Of a DNA stretch of 64,000 nt, positions 46,249 to 54,315 are shown piece after piece. Source of the stretch: Gracilimonas sp046602855 (GTDB lineage Bacteria; Bacteroidota; Rhodothermia; Balneolales; Balneolaceae); the NCBI RefSeq assembly GCF_046602855.1, contig NZ_JBKINJ010000001.1:1922001-1986000 (forward strand), in the 5' to 3' direction. The notes under the pieces were generated by a model. It saw nothing but the letters and a program-made list of their open reading frames with translations, had not been told where the DNA came from and did not search any database. Positions within the stretch are counted from its first letter, which is position 1. Each line of letters opens with the position of its first letter. The translations under genes were made by a program, and so were the position numbers.

Positions 46249-46284
46249 GAATATGAAGATTATGTGAAGAAAATCTTCATATTC
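46249..46284. repeat. Perfect 13-bp inverted repeat upstream of hemA
   Basis: GAATATGAAGATT (46249-46261) and AATCTTCATATTC (46272-46284) flank ten bases. There is no T run, so it is unlikely to be a terminator. It lies 52 bases upstream of the hemA start in the divergent gap shared with the DUF3127 gene and could be an operator or an RNA hairpin in the hemA leader. Confidence 0.6.
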
Positions 46285-46484
46285 ATTAAATATCTGCCTT
46301 TATAACTACTTAGAGCCTGTTTTTGAATTCACATTTATGAATAACTGAAAATACAATTTTTGTTAATTAAAAGTGATCTCAAATCTTTATAAAACGGATA
46401 ATCAGCCACAGATTTACTTCATTTAATCTCTCAATTAATTCTAAATCTGATCTAAGTCGGCTCGAAGTTCAATGGCATGTTGCC

Positions 46485-46492
46485 TATCTTTG
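46485..46492 (+). promoter_or_regulatory. TAnnTTTG promoter element of the DUF3127 gene
   Basis: TATCTTTG lies 33 bases before the ATG at 46526, which gives a short leader. No convincing -33 TTTG is seen upstream. Confidence 0.45.
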
Positions 46493-46525
46493 CTTTTCAA
46501 AACTATTCAATCCAAAATAAATCAA

Positions 46526-46882
46526 ATGGATCTTAAGCTAGTAGGTAAAGTCACCAAGATATTAGAACAACAATCAGGTCAGGGTAAAAACGGTCCCTGG
46601 AGAAAACGTGACTTCATCCTCGAAACCAAAGGAAAATACCCAAAGCAGGTATGTATCACTCAATGGGGTGATAACATTGATCAGAATAACGTTAACGAAG
46701 GAGACGAGATCACTGCTTTTATCGATATACAAAGCCGGGAGTACAAAGGAAACTGGTACACTGATGTAAAAGCCTGGAAGATCGAGCAAGGCAGTGGCGG
46801 TGAAATGGCAGATCCACCTCCCAGCGCCCCCGGTCTGACTCTAGAAGGTAATCAAGATTTAGATGACGACCTGCCTTTTTAA
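46526..46882 (+). CDS. DUF3127 protein with SSB-like C-terminal tail
   Basis: A 118-residue protein, started at ATG 46526 (the open frame upstream is not family sequence). It is an OB-fold-like DUF3127 protein of Bacteroidota (VGKVTKILEQQSGQGKNGPW, YPKQVCITQWGD, NVNEGDEITAFIDIQSREY, WYTDVKAWKI). The end, after a Pro/Gly-rich linker, is DLDDDLPF, which matches the acidic tip by which single-strand-binding protein recruits its partners. It may bind single-stranded nucleic acid; that is inference. Its divergent neighbour is hemA. Confidence 0.88.
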   Translation: MDLKLVGKVTKILEQQSGQGKNGPWRKRDFILETKGKYPKQVCITQWGDNIDQNNVNEGDEITAFIDIQSREYKGNWYTDVKAWKIEQGSGGEMADPPPSAPGLTLEGNQDLDDDLPF

Positions 46883-47005
46883 ATGAGGCTTACTACTTAC
46901 TTGTCATTCCTATTTTGGGATCCTGCTACAGGGACTTTTTCAGCTAAAAGATTTAGGTTTTCACGTGAGTAATTTAATTCGGCTAAAGAGTATTTGGTTC
47001 ATTGT

Positions 47006-47446
47006 TTAAAAAACCAAAAGACCCTCACCTTCCAGGAACGGGCCCTGAAGATCTATCTTTCTGTTTGCCTTCCTGAATACTTCAAAGCAGTTAAGGTCGA
47101 TCTGTTCAATACCGATCTCCCTGAGCTTTTCAATGGATACTCCGTAAACAACGGCATCAATACCCGCCCATACAATAGCCGAAGCACACATAGGGCAGGG
47201 CTCAGCACTACTATACAGGATACAGCCCTTTAGTTTGCCCTTGCCTTTCTTTGATTCTGCTTTTTTGATCGCATTCGTTTCTGCGTGATAGAGCACAGAA
47301 CCATCAGAGCCGGTAGTATTTCCGGCCCTCGCAATGGTTGTGCCGTTTTCATCTTGAATGATAGCGCCAAAGGCTCCATCTCCACGACCCTTTGCTTGCT
47401 TTGCAAGATCAAAGCACTCATGAAGGATCCTATTTCTGTTATTCAT
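47006..47446 (-). CDS. Nucleoside deaminase (guanine/cytosine deaminase-like, TadA fold)
   Basis: A 146-residue zinc deaminase. Zinc motif HAETNAIKKA (His and catalytic Glu) and PCPMCASAI (two Cys), in the correct order. The region FGAIIQDENG and the C-terminal SIEKLREIGIEQIDL fit free-base/nucleoside deaminases such as guanine deaminase better than tRNA-specific TadA, but the substrate is not certain. It lies six bases from the aldo/keto reductase gene, downstream in the same direction. Confidence 0.88.
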   Translation of the reverse strand: MNNRNRILHECFDLAKQAKGRGDGAFGAIIQDENGTTIARAGNTTGSDGSVLYHAETNAIKKAESKKGKGKLKGCILYSSAEPCPMCASAIVWAGIDAVVYGVSIEKLREIGIEQIDLNCFEVFRKANRKIDLQGPFLEGEGLLVF

Positions 47447-47452
47447 GCAGAT

Positions 47453-48454
47453 CTACGACCTTCTCCAATCCTGTTCAGAATCAGGTTTATTATCCAGGAT
47501 CTCTTCTATGCTCTCCATGGCGGCCTCATCTACTTTATCGACAAGTTCCATAGCCTTCATATTCTGCTCAACCTGTTCCACATTTGAGGCACCTGTTATT
47601 ACCGTGCTCACATTTGGATTTTTCAGGCACCAGATCAATGCAAGCTGAGGCATGGGAATTCCAAGGTCGTCAGATACTTTCGCCAGTTTTTCAACCTTGC
47701 GTAGTTTCTCTTTCCCTTCTTCGGTCTCTAGCAGTTGCTTTCGTAACCAGCTGTACTTTTCCAGGTCTAATCGTGATCCTTCAGGAATACCGTCGTTATA
47801 TTTACCGGTCAACAGACCGCTTGCCAGCGGACTCCATATCGTTGTCCCCAACCCGATGTCTTCATACAAGGCACTGAATTCCTTTTCAACCTTATCCCTC
47901 CTGAACATGTTGTATTCAGGTTGCTCCATCAGAGGCGGACGCAGATGATTTTCTTTGGCAAAGTCGTAGGCTTTTCGGATCTGCTCGGCACTCCACTCAC
48001 TGGTTCCCCAGTAAAGGGCCTTGCCTTCCTTGATCATCTGATTCATGGCCCACACGGTTTCTTCGATAGGAGTATGGATATCGGGCCGGTGACAAAAGAT
48101 CAGATCCACATACTCGGTTTGCATTCTCTCAAGAGCTGCTTCCGTTCCCTCCTTGATGTGCTTAAAGGAAAGTCCCTGATCATTCGGGCCTTCGCCTCCC
48201 CAGAATATCTTGGTTGAAAGCACCAGATCAGATCGTTTCCACCCTGCTTTCTTAATGGCATCTCCCATGATGGTTTCTGACTGCCCTGACTCATAGGCTT
48301 CAGCATTATCAAAAAAGTTTACCCCGGCATCATACGCAGTTTTCATTTGTTTATAAGCGAGGTCGGTATCCACCTGCTCTCCAAAGGTTACCCATGAACC
48401 GAATGAAAGTGCTGATACCTTAAGTCCGGATCGTCCTAAAAATCTGTATTCCAT
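47453..48454 (-). CDS. Aldo/keto reductase, voltage-gated potassium channel beta-subunit-like
   Basis: A 333-residue AKR6-like TIM-barrel oxidoreductase. The catalytic Tyr is in FFDNAEAYESGQSE, Lys in LVLSTKIFWGG, His in DLIFCHRPD; IWSPLASGLLTGKYNDG and TVITGASNVEQVEQN close the NADPH site. Such enzymes reduce aldehydes with NADPH. It is probably in one transcript with the deaminase gene. Confidence 0.92.
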   Translation of the reverse strand: MEYRFLGRSGLKVSALSFGSWVTFGEQVDTDLAYKQMKTAYDAGVNFFDNAEAYESGQSETIMGDAIKKAGWKRSDLVLSTKIFWGGEGPNDQGLSFKHIKEGTEAALERMQTEYVDLIFCHRPDIHTPIEETVWAMNQMIKEGKALYWGTSEWSAEQIRKAYDFAKENHLRPPLMEQPEYNMFRRDKVEKEFSALYEDIGLGTTIWSPLASGLLTGKYNDGIPEGSRLDLEKYSWLRKQLLETEEGKEKLRKVEKLAKVSDDLGIPMPQLALIWCLKNPNVSTVITGASNVEQVEQNMKAMELVDKVDEAAMESIEEILDNKPDSEQDWRRS

Positions 48455-48545
48455 TGTCTTGACGTGATTTAAGATTGAGTTTATCTTTCACTCAAGGTAA
48501 ACAAATGGAAAATTTAATACGTTCTTAAACTTTGGATTAATAATA

Positions 48546-48577
48546 TTCGAATCTGAAGGATAAGATTTTTATCTTTG
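48546..48577 (+). promoter_or_regulatory. Bacteroidota-type promoter of the CAU tRNA
   Basis: TTCG (48546-48549), 20 bases, TATCTTTG (48570-48577). The second part matches TAnnTTTG exactly, the first differs by one base from TTTG. It ends 30 bases before the tRNA. Confidence 0.55.
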
Positions 48578-48607
48578 GCGCCTCACCAATGTGAGATACC
48601 AAGTTCA

Positions 48608-48681
48608 GGGCCCGTAGCTCAGTTGGTTAGAGCAGTCGACTCATAATCGATTGGTCGGGGGTTCAAGTCCCTCCGGGCCCA
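48608..48681 (+). tRNA. tRNA with CAU anticodon (Ile2 or elongator Met)
   Basis: A full cloverleaf is seen: acceptor GGGCCCG with CGGGCCC, D arm GCTC...GAGC, anticodon stem GTCGA/TCGAT with loop CTCATAA, and T arm GGGGG-TTCAAGT-CCCTC (last pair imperfect). The first pair is G-C, so it is not the initiator. TTGGTC in the variable region resembles the E. coli Ile2 tRNA, whose C34 is changed to lysidine to read AUA, but elongator Met is not excluded. The 3' CCA is not encoded. Confidence 0.93.
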
Positions 48682-48711
48682 CTTTTATTTCTACCCATTA
48701 TAAAACACCAT

Positions 48712-48747
48712 AAACGCCCTTTAATTAGCTTTAAAGGGCGTTTTTTA
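48712..48747 (+). terminator. Rho-independent terminator after the tRNA
   Basis: Arms AAACGCCCTTTAA and TTTAAAGGGCGTTT with a short loop, then a T run. Confidence 0.88.
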
Positions 48748-48943
48748 TTGCTTTTCCATTTCTACTCAAGGACAATTACGAGTGAAGCACTTTCAACTTT
48801 CGACACGATTCACGTAATTAGTGGGTACAGTTGGTCACTTATCAACAAAAATGCTTTAACCCCGAACCCGCCTATCGGAAAGTGATTGCTTATCCAATGT
48901 GGTATTTGGCAGCCACATCGGTGCCGTTGAAATTACATCAATT

Positions 48944-49165
48944 TTAATTCCTACTCATCTTTTCTCTCATTAGTCGTTGTGCTGTATCCCAATCCAGAGG
49001 TGACTCTAAACCCCCTTTCATATATTGGTCTATTTCTTGTAATGCAACTCTTAACCCTTCATTGAATCCCGCCAACTTTCCATCCTTGTGCCCCTGTTGC
49101 ATACCTAAGTAGTATCCAATAAAAAACATTACCGTTGTCCCGATCAAATAGACAAGTGCATTCAT
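48944..49165 (-). CDS. Small single-pass membrane protein, unknown function
   Basis: A 73-residue protein: one N-terminal membrane helix (about residues 4-21, VYLIGTTVMFFIGYYLG) and a soluble tail with MQQGHKDGKLAGFNEG and a helical end. Not a family I recognise. A degraded second copy of its first 37 residues lies at 63300-63410, also on the minus strand, so it belongs to a duplicated family and is probably a real gene. Confidence 0.65.
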   Translation of the reverse strand: MNALVYLIGTTVMFFIGYYLGMQQGHKDGKLAGFNEGLRVALQEIDQYMKGGLESPLDWDTAQRLMREKMSRN

Positions 49166-49720
49166 TATTCACCCGGTTTAATTTTATGAAGTGCTTCTAA
49201 TGTATAGGATACTTAGGACAGATGTTTTCCACTTATGTAGCTATAAAATAGTTAGATCTACAAAAATTTAATTTCGACATTCACCAAATAGAAAGGAAGA
49301 ATCATAAAGAGGACATGCACCGGCACAGTTATTGGGTAGCTGAAAACTAACGTGTTAGTGTAACTTCATCCTCTTTACGTTCTTACTTGAAAGATCAAAC
49401 TATTTTATTTGATCACTTTGATTATAGATCGAATGCAAACTAATTCCCTACAGAATTTTTTAATCATTTTGTAAGTCGGAATTTAGCTTCAATTAGCTGG
49501 GCTCCAACACAGATTTAGTTGAACTCAAATTAATAACTAGGCGTCTGTAGATTTTTAAGGGGTAGCATTGACATTTTTCTTGAGAAAATTGATCCACTCA
49601 GTGTTCAATATTTATATATAAAATTAGATCGTTTTAAAGTACCTAAGGTTTTCCTAACAGAAGTTTATTCTTCTTCGAACTAGTTTATAACTGGAATTAA
49701 AAACTAAAATACACCTCGAA
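49166..49720. other. Gene-free gap with an inverted repeat
   Basis: A 555-bp AT-rich gap. The one structure seen is an inverted repeat with arms 49297-49313 (AAGAATCATAAAGAGGA) and 49369-49384 (TCCTCTTTACGTTCTT), which pair with a few mismatches, around an inner ACTAAC-GT-GTTAGT. I see no coding fragment. Confidence 0.5.
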
Positions 49721-50062
49721 GTGGCTAAAGAATCAGGGTTATATTTATATAGAGATATTTATTACTCGATCGAGTATGATTATCATCAGCATGTTTTTTG
49801 TGCATTTTTTGTACATAATAATATCCTAAGTAAAAGAGACCCTCTCAAAATCAGCAGTGCAAAGAGTATTTGCGAACAGGATCAAAATCTTCATGTAAGG
49901 GTCACCATACAAAAAGAAAAACCAAACATGTTACTTTGGCATTACCAAGCTCATCACAAAAAGGTCGAATATTTGAAAAAGGTTACCGAGCTTAATATCC
50001 AGAGAATAAGAGATTGGGAGATACAACATAGAGAAAAGCGAACCTATAGTAACACTCCGTGA
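49721..50062 (+). CDS. Hypothetical 113-residue protein
   Basis: A GTG-started open frame followed closely by a terminator, which supports it being a gene. The first 35 residues are aromatic-rich (YLYRDIYYSIEYDYHQHVF) and might be a beta segment; the second half is basic and helical (NIQRIRDWEIQHREKR). No signal peptide, no family recognised, no clear ribosome site. It converges on the HipT gene. Confidence 0.4.
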   Translation: MAKESGLYLYRDIYYSIEYDYHQHVFCAFFVHNNILSKRDPLKISSAKSICEQDQNLHVRVTIQKEKPNMLLWHYQAHHKKVEYLKKVTELNIQRIRDWEIQHREKRTYSNTP

Positions 50063-50081
50063 TGACAAAAAGAGGTAGGAT

Positions 50082-50116
50082 GCTCTTCTGATGGATAGTC
50101 AGAAGAGCTTTTTTTA
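50082..50116. terminator. Terminator between the small gene and hipT
   Basis: Perfect ten-base arms GCTCTTCTGA and TCAGAAGAGC around seven bases, then seven T on the plus strand. Confidence 0.88.
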
Positions 50117-50127
50117 TTTTTCATCCA

Positions 50128-51069
50128 CTACGTTAGAATCCGGTACCTCTTCTTTACTACATCCCGATAAGCCTCTTTCATCTCATCTGATAAAAACGAG
50201 TTTTCTATGGTCCTCATAAAATCGGGTTCCATCTCGTGTAGCTTATCAATGATGTTTTGGATCTGCTTCGCATTCAAACCAATGTGTTTTCCAAATTCCC
50301 GAAATGAATCAAGCTGAAAATTGCTCTTCTTCCCTGTTAGCGTCAATGAGAGTTCTTCAGAGTCTTTTTCTTGCGGGCTAACCATTCGGGTGGATAACAG
50401 ATCGTAGCCGGGAGCAAGCTTCCATCCAAGTTGTGGATCTTTAAACAAGGAGAAATTCTTAAGATGCATATGCCCATTTCCGGTGAGGTAGGAAAACAGG
50501 ATGAGTTCAAACAAGCGGGTCAGGTCAAAGACGGGGTTTGCAGAAAACTGCTTCACCATCTTCGCTACTTGCTCATGCGAGCCTTTGTATTTGTCTTCCG
50601 TTAATCGCCCCGTAAGCTGACACATGTCTTCCATAGCAAATTTATTCCCTTTCTCATCCCGGTCAATGCGTTTTGTGATATAAGCGAGTTCTCCTGAAGC
50701 AAGATGGATAAGTCCGTACGGTACCGTTTCAATACCGGCCACCTCGGCCATCATCATCGTACAATGTTCGTTAGCGGGAAGTTCCGGCCAGCGATTTGAT
50801 GGCGGTTTTAAAATGTATCGTCCCCATAACCCAACAATCGTAAGTTTATCAGTTCCCTTTGTATTACGGCTTATTTCCATCGACAGCTTAGTTTGTACTC
50901 CGGGAAGGGTAACCCGCTGGTGCACTAATTTTTTAGCTAGTTCATTCAGCTCATCAAAACTGACTTCCAACACGGGCTTTTCTTTACTCCCAAATAAATT
51001 CTGTAAACATTTTGGGTGATAGTCGGCTCCACTTTCAACGGGCTTTGCACAAATCAGGCACTTACTCAT
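50128..51069 (-). CDS. hipT: HipT-like HipA-family kinase, split type, catalytic Asp replaced by His
   Basis: A 313-residue HipA-family Ser/Thr kinase without the N-subdomain 1, which the gene before it encodes. It opens with a probable zinc knuckle (CLICAKPVESG, YHPKC). The Gly-rich loop reads VTLPGVQTKLS; E. coli HipT has its two autophosphorylated Ser in this loop. The ATP Lys (YILKPPSNRW), FAMEDMCQLTG, metal Asp (LAPGYDLLST) and SLTLTGKK are present. But the catalytic loop, usually GN-x-DMHLKN, reads GNGHMHLKN: His200 (codon CAT) replaces the Asp. HipA kinases phosphorylate aminoacyl-tRNA synthetases. This one may be dead or altered. ATGA overlap with hipS. Confidence 0.9.
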   Translation of the reverse strand: MSKCLICAKPVESGADYHPKCLQNLFGSKEKPVLEVSFDELNELAKKLVHQRVTLPGVQTKLSMEISRNTKGTDKLTIVGLWGRYILKPPSNRWPELPANEHCTMMMAEVAGIETVPYGLIHLASGELAYITKRIDRDEKGNKFAMEDMCQLTGRLTEDKYKGSHEQVAKMVKQFSANPVFDLTRLFELILFSYLTGNGHMHLKNFSLFKDPQLGWKLAPGYDLLSTRMVSPQEKDSEELSLTLTGKKSNFQLDSFREFGKHIGLNAKQIQNIIDKLHEMEPDFMRTIENSFLSDEMKEAYRDVVKKRYRILT

Positions 51070-51386
51070 GGCTCCCTCACACTTACATTGCCAATGGTAT
51101 CACGGCAGCTTACCAGCAGCAGACCCATCCGATCTTTTGGGTTCACCTTCCAAGTATCCTCAACCACATCAAGAAGCCAGCCTTCGGGAATGAGTCCATC
51201 AAAGAAAGGAAACAGCACCTGTGACTCATACGGTTCTTCTCGCAGTGGAATCATAAGGCTAACCGGATCGGCTTCTTCTGAAGCCAGGTACTCGTTATCA
51301 TACTGAAACTTATATCCCGATTCTGTCTCCTCCAGCACACCTGCTTTGGATTCATTGACATAGATATCAGCTGTTCTATAACTCAT
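51066..51386 (-). CDS. hipS: HipS-like protein (HipA N-terminal subdomain encoded alone)
   Basis: A 106-residue protein equal to the N-subdomain 1 of HipA (ADIYVNESKAGVLEE, VSLMIPLREEPYES, FPFFDGLIPEGWLLD). Start at ATG 51386, seven bases after GAGG; the TTG at 51398 is less likely. In E. coli O127 HipBST the corresponding HipS is the antitoxin that neutralises HipT. Here it overlaps hipB by 11 bases and hipT by 4, so the three are one operon in the same order as hipBST. The antitoxin role is by analogy. Confidence 0.88.
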   Translation of the reverse strand: MSYRTADIYVNESKAGVLEETESGYKFQYDNEYLASEEADPVSLMIPLREEPYESQVLFPFFDGLIPEGWLLDVVEDTWKVNPKDRMGLLLVSCRDTIGNVSVREP

Positions 51387-51597
51387 CGCGATCCTCAACC
51401 TTTATGGGACCCATTTTATGGCCAAACAGAGCCAGCACCTGATTCACCTTGTCAAGCTGCAGGCTTTCTTTTCCTTGCTCTAAATCCCGGATAAACCGCA
51501 GGCCAACTCCTGCCCTATCGGCCAGATCTTTTTGCGTCAACCCTAACTGATTTCTTCGGGTCTTTACAAAGGCGATAAGTTCATTCGTTGCATGCAT
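51376..51597 (-). CDS. hipB: HipB-like XRE-family DNA-binding protein
   Basis: A 73-residue Xre-type HTH protein: FVKTRRNQLGLTQKDLADRA, GVGLRFIRDLEQGKES. Start at ATG 51597; the longer open frame (to 51666) would begin upstream of the predicted transcription start. It should bind the three dyads just upstream and repress the operon, as HipB does. In the HipBST system HipB also boosts neutralisation by HipS. First gene of the operon. Confidence 0.9.
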   Translation of the reverse strand: MHATNELIAFVKTRRNQLGLTQKDLADRAGVGLRFIRDLEQGKESLQLDKVNQVLALFGHKMGPIKVEDRDEL

Positions 51598-51599
51598 GA

Positions 51600-51697
51600 T
51601 ATACCATTGCGGGTATAATTTAGATTGATTCACATTGGTTATACCTCTTCGGGTATAAAATAGCAATATTTTGTTTATTTATATCAGAGCAGGTATA
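51600..51697. promoter_or_regulatory. Triple operator array of the hipBST-like operon
   Basis: Three dyads TATAYC-N6-GGTATA: 51600-51617, 51640-51657 and 51680-51697 (the last with TATATC, one base off). Their starts are exactly 40 bp apart, about four helical turns, so bound dimers would sit on one face. The first lies two bases upstream of the hipB start codon, the second inside the promoter spacer. Confidence 0.8.
51638..51666 (-). promoter_or_regulatory. Predicted promoter of hipB-hipS-hipT
   Basis: On the minus strand TTGCTA (51666-51661), 17 bases and TATAAC (51643-51638). Operator 2 fills the spacer, so bound HipB would block it. Transcription would start near 51630. Confidence 0.55.
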
Positions 51698-51838
51698 ATA
51701 ACATCCCTTACCTTAATACGGGACCAGATTCGCCCCGTCCCAATAATTCAAAGCAGATGCAGTACATTAAATAATTTATTATGTTGACGGCATGTTCCCA
51801 GAACCTTTCATCCTCTTAAAAGATTAGCCTAAAGTCTG

Positions 51839-53068
51839 ATGAACACATTACTGCTACTAGGTTTTCTGGTCTTCATCGGGTATTTCATGGGCAGGCTGTG
51901 TGAAACGTTAGGAATACCTAAGATCATAGGGTATATCTTCACAGGTATTCTTTTCAGTCCAAACACGCTCAGTTGGACTTCTTCCGATTTTATCACAAAC
52001 ACTGAATCCCTTCTTTCCATAAGTCTTGCTTTCATCACCTTTGAAGTAGGCGGTGAATTAAAATGGTCAAAGTTGAAGAAGCGTGAAAGAGATATCTTTA
52101 GCATCACTGCTATGGCTAGTGCTGTTCCACTAGTTTTAATAACCGGTTTGTTTTTCCTCACCGCAAGTTTATTTCCCGGGTACCTGCCTTTTTCCGATCT
52201 TTCAGTTATTTTTGCCTTTTCTATACTTCTTGCTGCATTAGCAAGCCCCACCGACCCCACTGCAACCCTTGCTGTCATTCACCAATATAAAGCTAAAGGT
52301 AAAGTTAAGGATACCATTTTGGGAGTAGCTGCTTTGGACGATGCCATTGGGATTTTCGTATTTAGTTTGGGTATTGCTTTTTCCTCCTTTTTGCTGCAAG
52401 AAAGCGGCAACTTGCAACAAAGCCTCTATTTTGCTACTCATCACATAGGTGGAGGCATCCTTGTAGGCATTGGGGCAGCCATCATAATGAACATTTTTTT
52501 ATATAACAGTAATAAGATCAAGGGAGAGGGTAACTGGATTATTATAACGCTTTCTCTTATTGCAATGTGCTACGGTGCTGCGGCCTACTTTGAAGTTGAT
52601 GAGCTGCTAGCCTGCATGTTAATGGGACTGATCGTAGTTAATACCAGTGAAAACCATAAGCTGGTTTTTGACACATTGGAAAGATATACCGAAGAGCTTA
52701 TTTTCTTGTTCTTTTTTGTGCTCAGCGGCCTTCAATTAAATGTGCAGATGATACCGCAGGCTCTTTTGCCGATTACCGTGTTTGTGTTGCTGAGAATTAT
52801 CGGAAAATACTCAGGCTGTTACTTAGGTGGCAGTTTTGTCAATTCAGAAGCTAAAATTAAGAAATATACAGCCGGTGGTCTTATTTCTCAGGGCGGGATT
52901 GTAATTGGTCTTGTACTGTTACTCAATCAATATGAGGTCTTTTCAGAGTTTTATGACATTCTGTTGGCAGTGGTCATGGGTTCTGTAATTATAAATGAAA
53001 TAATTGGGCCCCTGACTGCCAGACATTCGCTTAAACAAGCCGGTGAAACTTCCGGTGAGAATCAGTGA
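51839..53068 (+). CDS. Cation:proton antiporter (CPA family)
   Basis: A 409-residue protein with about 12 membrane helices and no soluble NAD-binding (TrkA-N) tail. The ion-site motif ALDDAIGIFVFSLG (two Asp) and the discontinuous helix motif LASPTDPTATLAVI are characteristic of monovalent cation/proton antiporters; GYIFTGILFSPNTL is the usual first loop. Na+ or K+ against H+ cannot be told apart. It stands divergent from hipB, 240 bp apart. Confidence 0.92.
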   Translation: MNTLLLLGFLVFIGYFMGRLCETLGIPKIIGYIFTGILFSPNTLSWTSSDFITNTESLLSISLAFITFEVGGELKWSKLKKRERDIFSITAMASAVPLVLITGLFFLTASLFPGYLPFSDLSVIFAFSILLAALASPTDPTATLAVIHQYKAKGKVKDTILGVAALDDAIGIFVFSLGIAFSSFLLQESGNLQQSLYFATHHIGGGILVGIGAAIIMNIFLYNSNKIKGEGNWIIITLSLIAMCYGAAAYFEVDELLACMLMGLIVVNTSENHKLVFDTLERYTEELIFLFFFVLSGLQLNVQMIPQALLPITVFVLLRIIGKYSGCYLGGSFVNSEAKIKKYTAGGLISQGGIVIGLVLLLNQYEVFSEFYDILLAVVMGSVIINEIIGPLTARHSLKQAGETSGENQ

Positions 53069-53268
53069 ATAACTATATACCAACCGGTTAAAATTTTAGC
53101 AACTGTTACGGCTCTAAGATAAACAAAGGGATGCATGGTAATTGGCACTGACAGTTCAAGTATTGCGGCATTTTTTAACGCATTGGCGTGATTGCCTGAA
53201 TATAATTATTGTATATGTAGTGTATGAATAATCTAACTTATGTATAAATACCACGTAACCGTAGAATC

Positions 53269-53445
53269 ATGAAATGGACATTTGAAGATTTTGGAGCCGA
53301 TCTGGATGATTTGGATCCTCAAGTACGAGAAAAAGCTCTGCAAATTGCTAACGATCTAATGGAAGAGAAAGAATATACTAAGGAAGAAGCTATTAAAAAG
53401 GCTATTAAACAAGCTGAAGAGTGGTTTTTAGATACACAGGCATAA
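53269..53445 (+). CDS. Small YdaT-like protein
   Basis: A 58-residue acidic helical protein (53269 ATG to 53445), MKWTFEDFGADLDDLDPQV then REKALQIANDLMEE and AIKKAIKQAEEWF. It resembles small stress-linked proteins of the Bacillus YdaT kind (pattern xPW..KDYP..., REKAI.IAN.L..EGY...AI..A...AEEW). Function unknown. No signal peptide. It sits alone between the antiporter and the STAS protein. Confidence 0.7.
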   Translation: MKWTFEDFGADLDDLDPQVREKALQIANDLMEEKEYTKEEAIKKAIKQAEEWFLDTQA

Positions 53446-53661
53446 CGTAAGTTTTATCAAGGCTTGGTAAAGACCAAGATCGGATTCTGGAGCAGTATTC
53501 TGCAAATACAGACGTGCTTATAATGGCGGTTACCTTACTTAAAATACAGAACACTATACCAAAACAGGTCTGATCCGGCCAAGAGAAAATGATCGAAATA
53601 ACTGTTAAATATGTTATCAGTATGGATATCAGCTCAATAATTATCACTGAAAAAATAAATT

Positions 53662-54018
53662 ATGATAAGTATTCAGAAGCAGTCTGATGACAACGTACTC
53701 ACACTTAAAATTACAGATACACTGACAGGGGAGGATCTGGATAACTTGGTTCCACATTTAAAAGATCAAGTAAACACTTCTGACCATCCTCACCTGCTTA
53801 TGATCATGGAAGATTTTGATGGCTACGAAAGTGCAACTGCATTTTGGAAAGACCTTAAACTGGATGCAGAGTATATCGGTCATTTCGATAGAATTGCACT
53901 CGTTGGAGATGAAAAATGGCAGGAATGGGCAACTCAAGTCATTAATCCGCTTACTAAAGAAGAATTGCGGTTTTTTTCTTTAGATAAAAAAGAAGAAGCT
54001 AAAAATTGGATCACTTAA
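53662..54018 (+). CDS. SpoIIAA-like STAS-fold protein
   Basis: A 118-residue protein of the SpoIIAA-like (STAS/SEC14) group, which is common outside sporulating bacteria. Features are LLMIMEDFDGYESATAFWKD, IGHFDRIALVGDEKWQEWA and a final helix EEAKNWIT. Stress-related; it probably binds a lipid or a small ligand. Single gene. Confidence 0.88.
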   Translation: MISIQKQSDDNVLTLKITDTLTGEDLDNLVPHLKDQVNTSDHPHLLMIMEDFDGYESATAFWKDLKLDAEYIGHFDRIALVGDEKWQEWATQVINPLTKEELRFFSLDKKEEAKNWIT

Positions 54019-54260
54019 TTTCGCAGTAGGCACTAATTACGGATACGTTTAAAGTAAAGAATCTAATTAGTTTCGTAACATTGTGCAGAGATCCGGTTAT
54101 TCTTCGCAAGTCATCTAACTCACCGTATTTATTAAGCTGTTTACTGCTTTAACAGCATTGCACTCCATATCTGAATCTGAATTTCTTCTTTCGGGATGCA
54201 TAGATTTTTAGTTAACTATGAAACTATCATAGTCGCATTTCAAATGAGTATGTTCAAAAT

Positions 54261-54290
54261 AAAAAGGCAGTTCAATGAACTGCCTTTTTT
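54261..54290. terminator. Terminator of the dodecin gene (bidirectional)
   Basis: GGCAGTTC-AAT-GAACTGCC with A and T runs at the ends; lies just past the dodecin stop on the minus strand. Confidence 0.88.
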
Positions 54291-54315
54291 GAGTAAACAT
54301 GATCTAAAAATGAAT

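Noticed and set aside
48608..48681. Initiator tRNA-Met
   Set aside because: The first acceptor pair is G-C and the anticodon stem lacks the three G-C pairs of initiators.
51376..51666. Longer hipB starting at 51666
   Set aside because: It would begin upstream of the predicted transcription start and read through two operators; ATG 51597 fits the family length.
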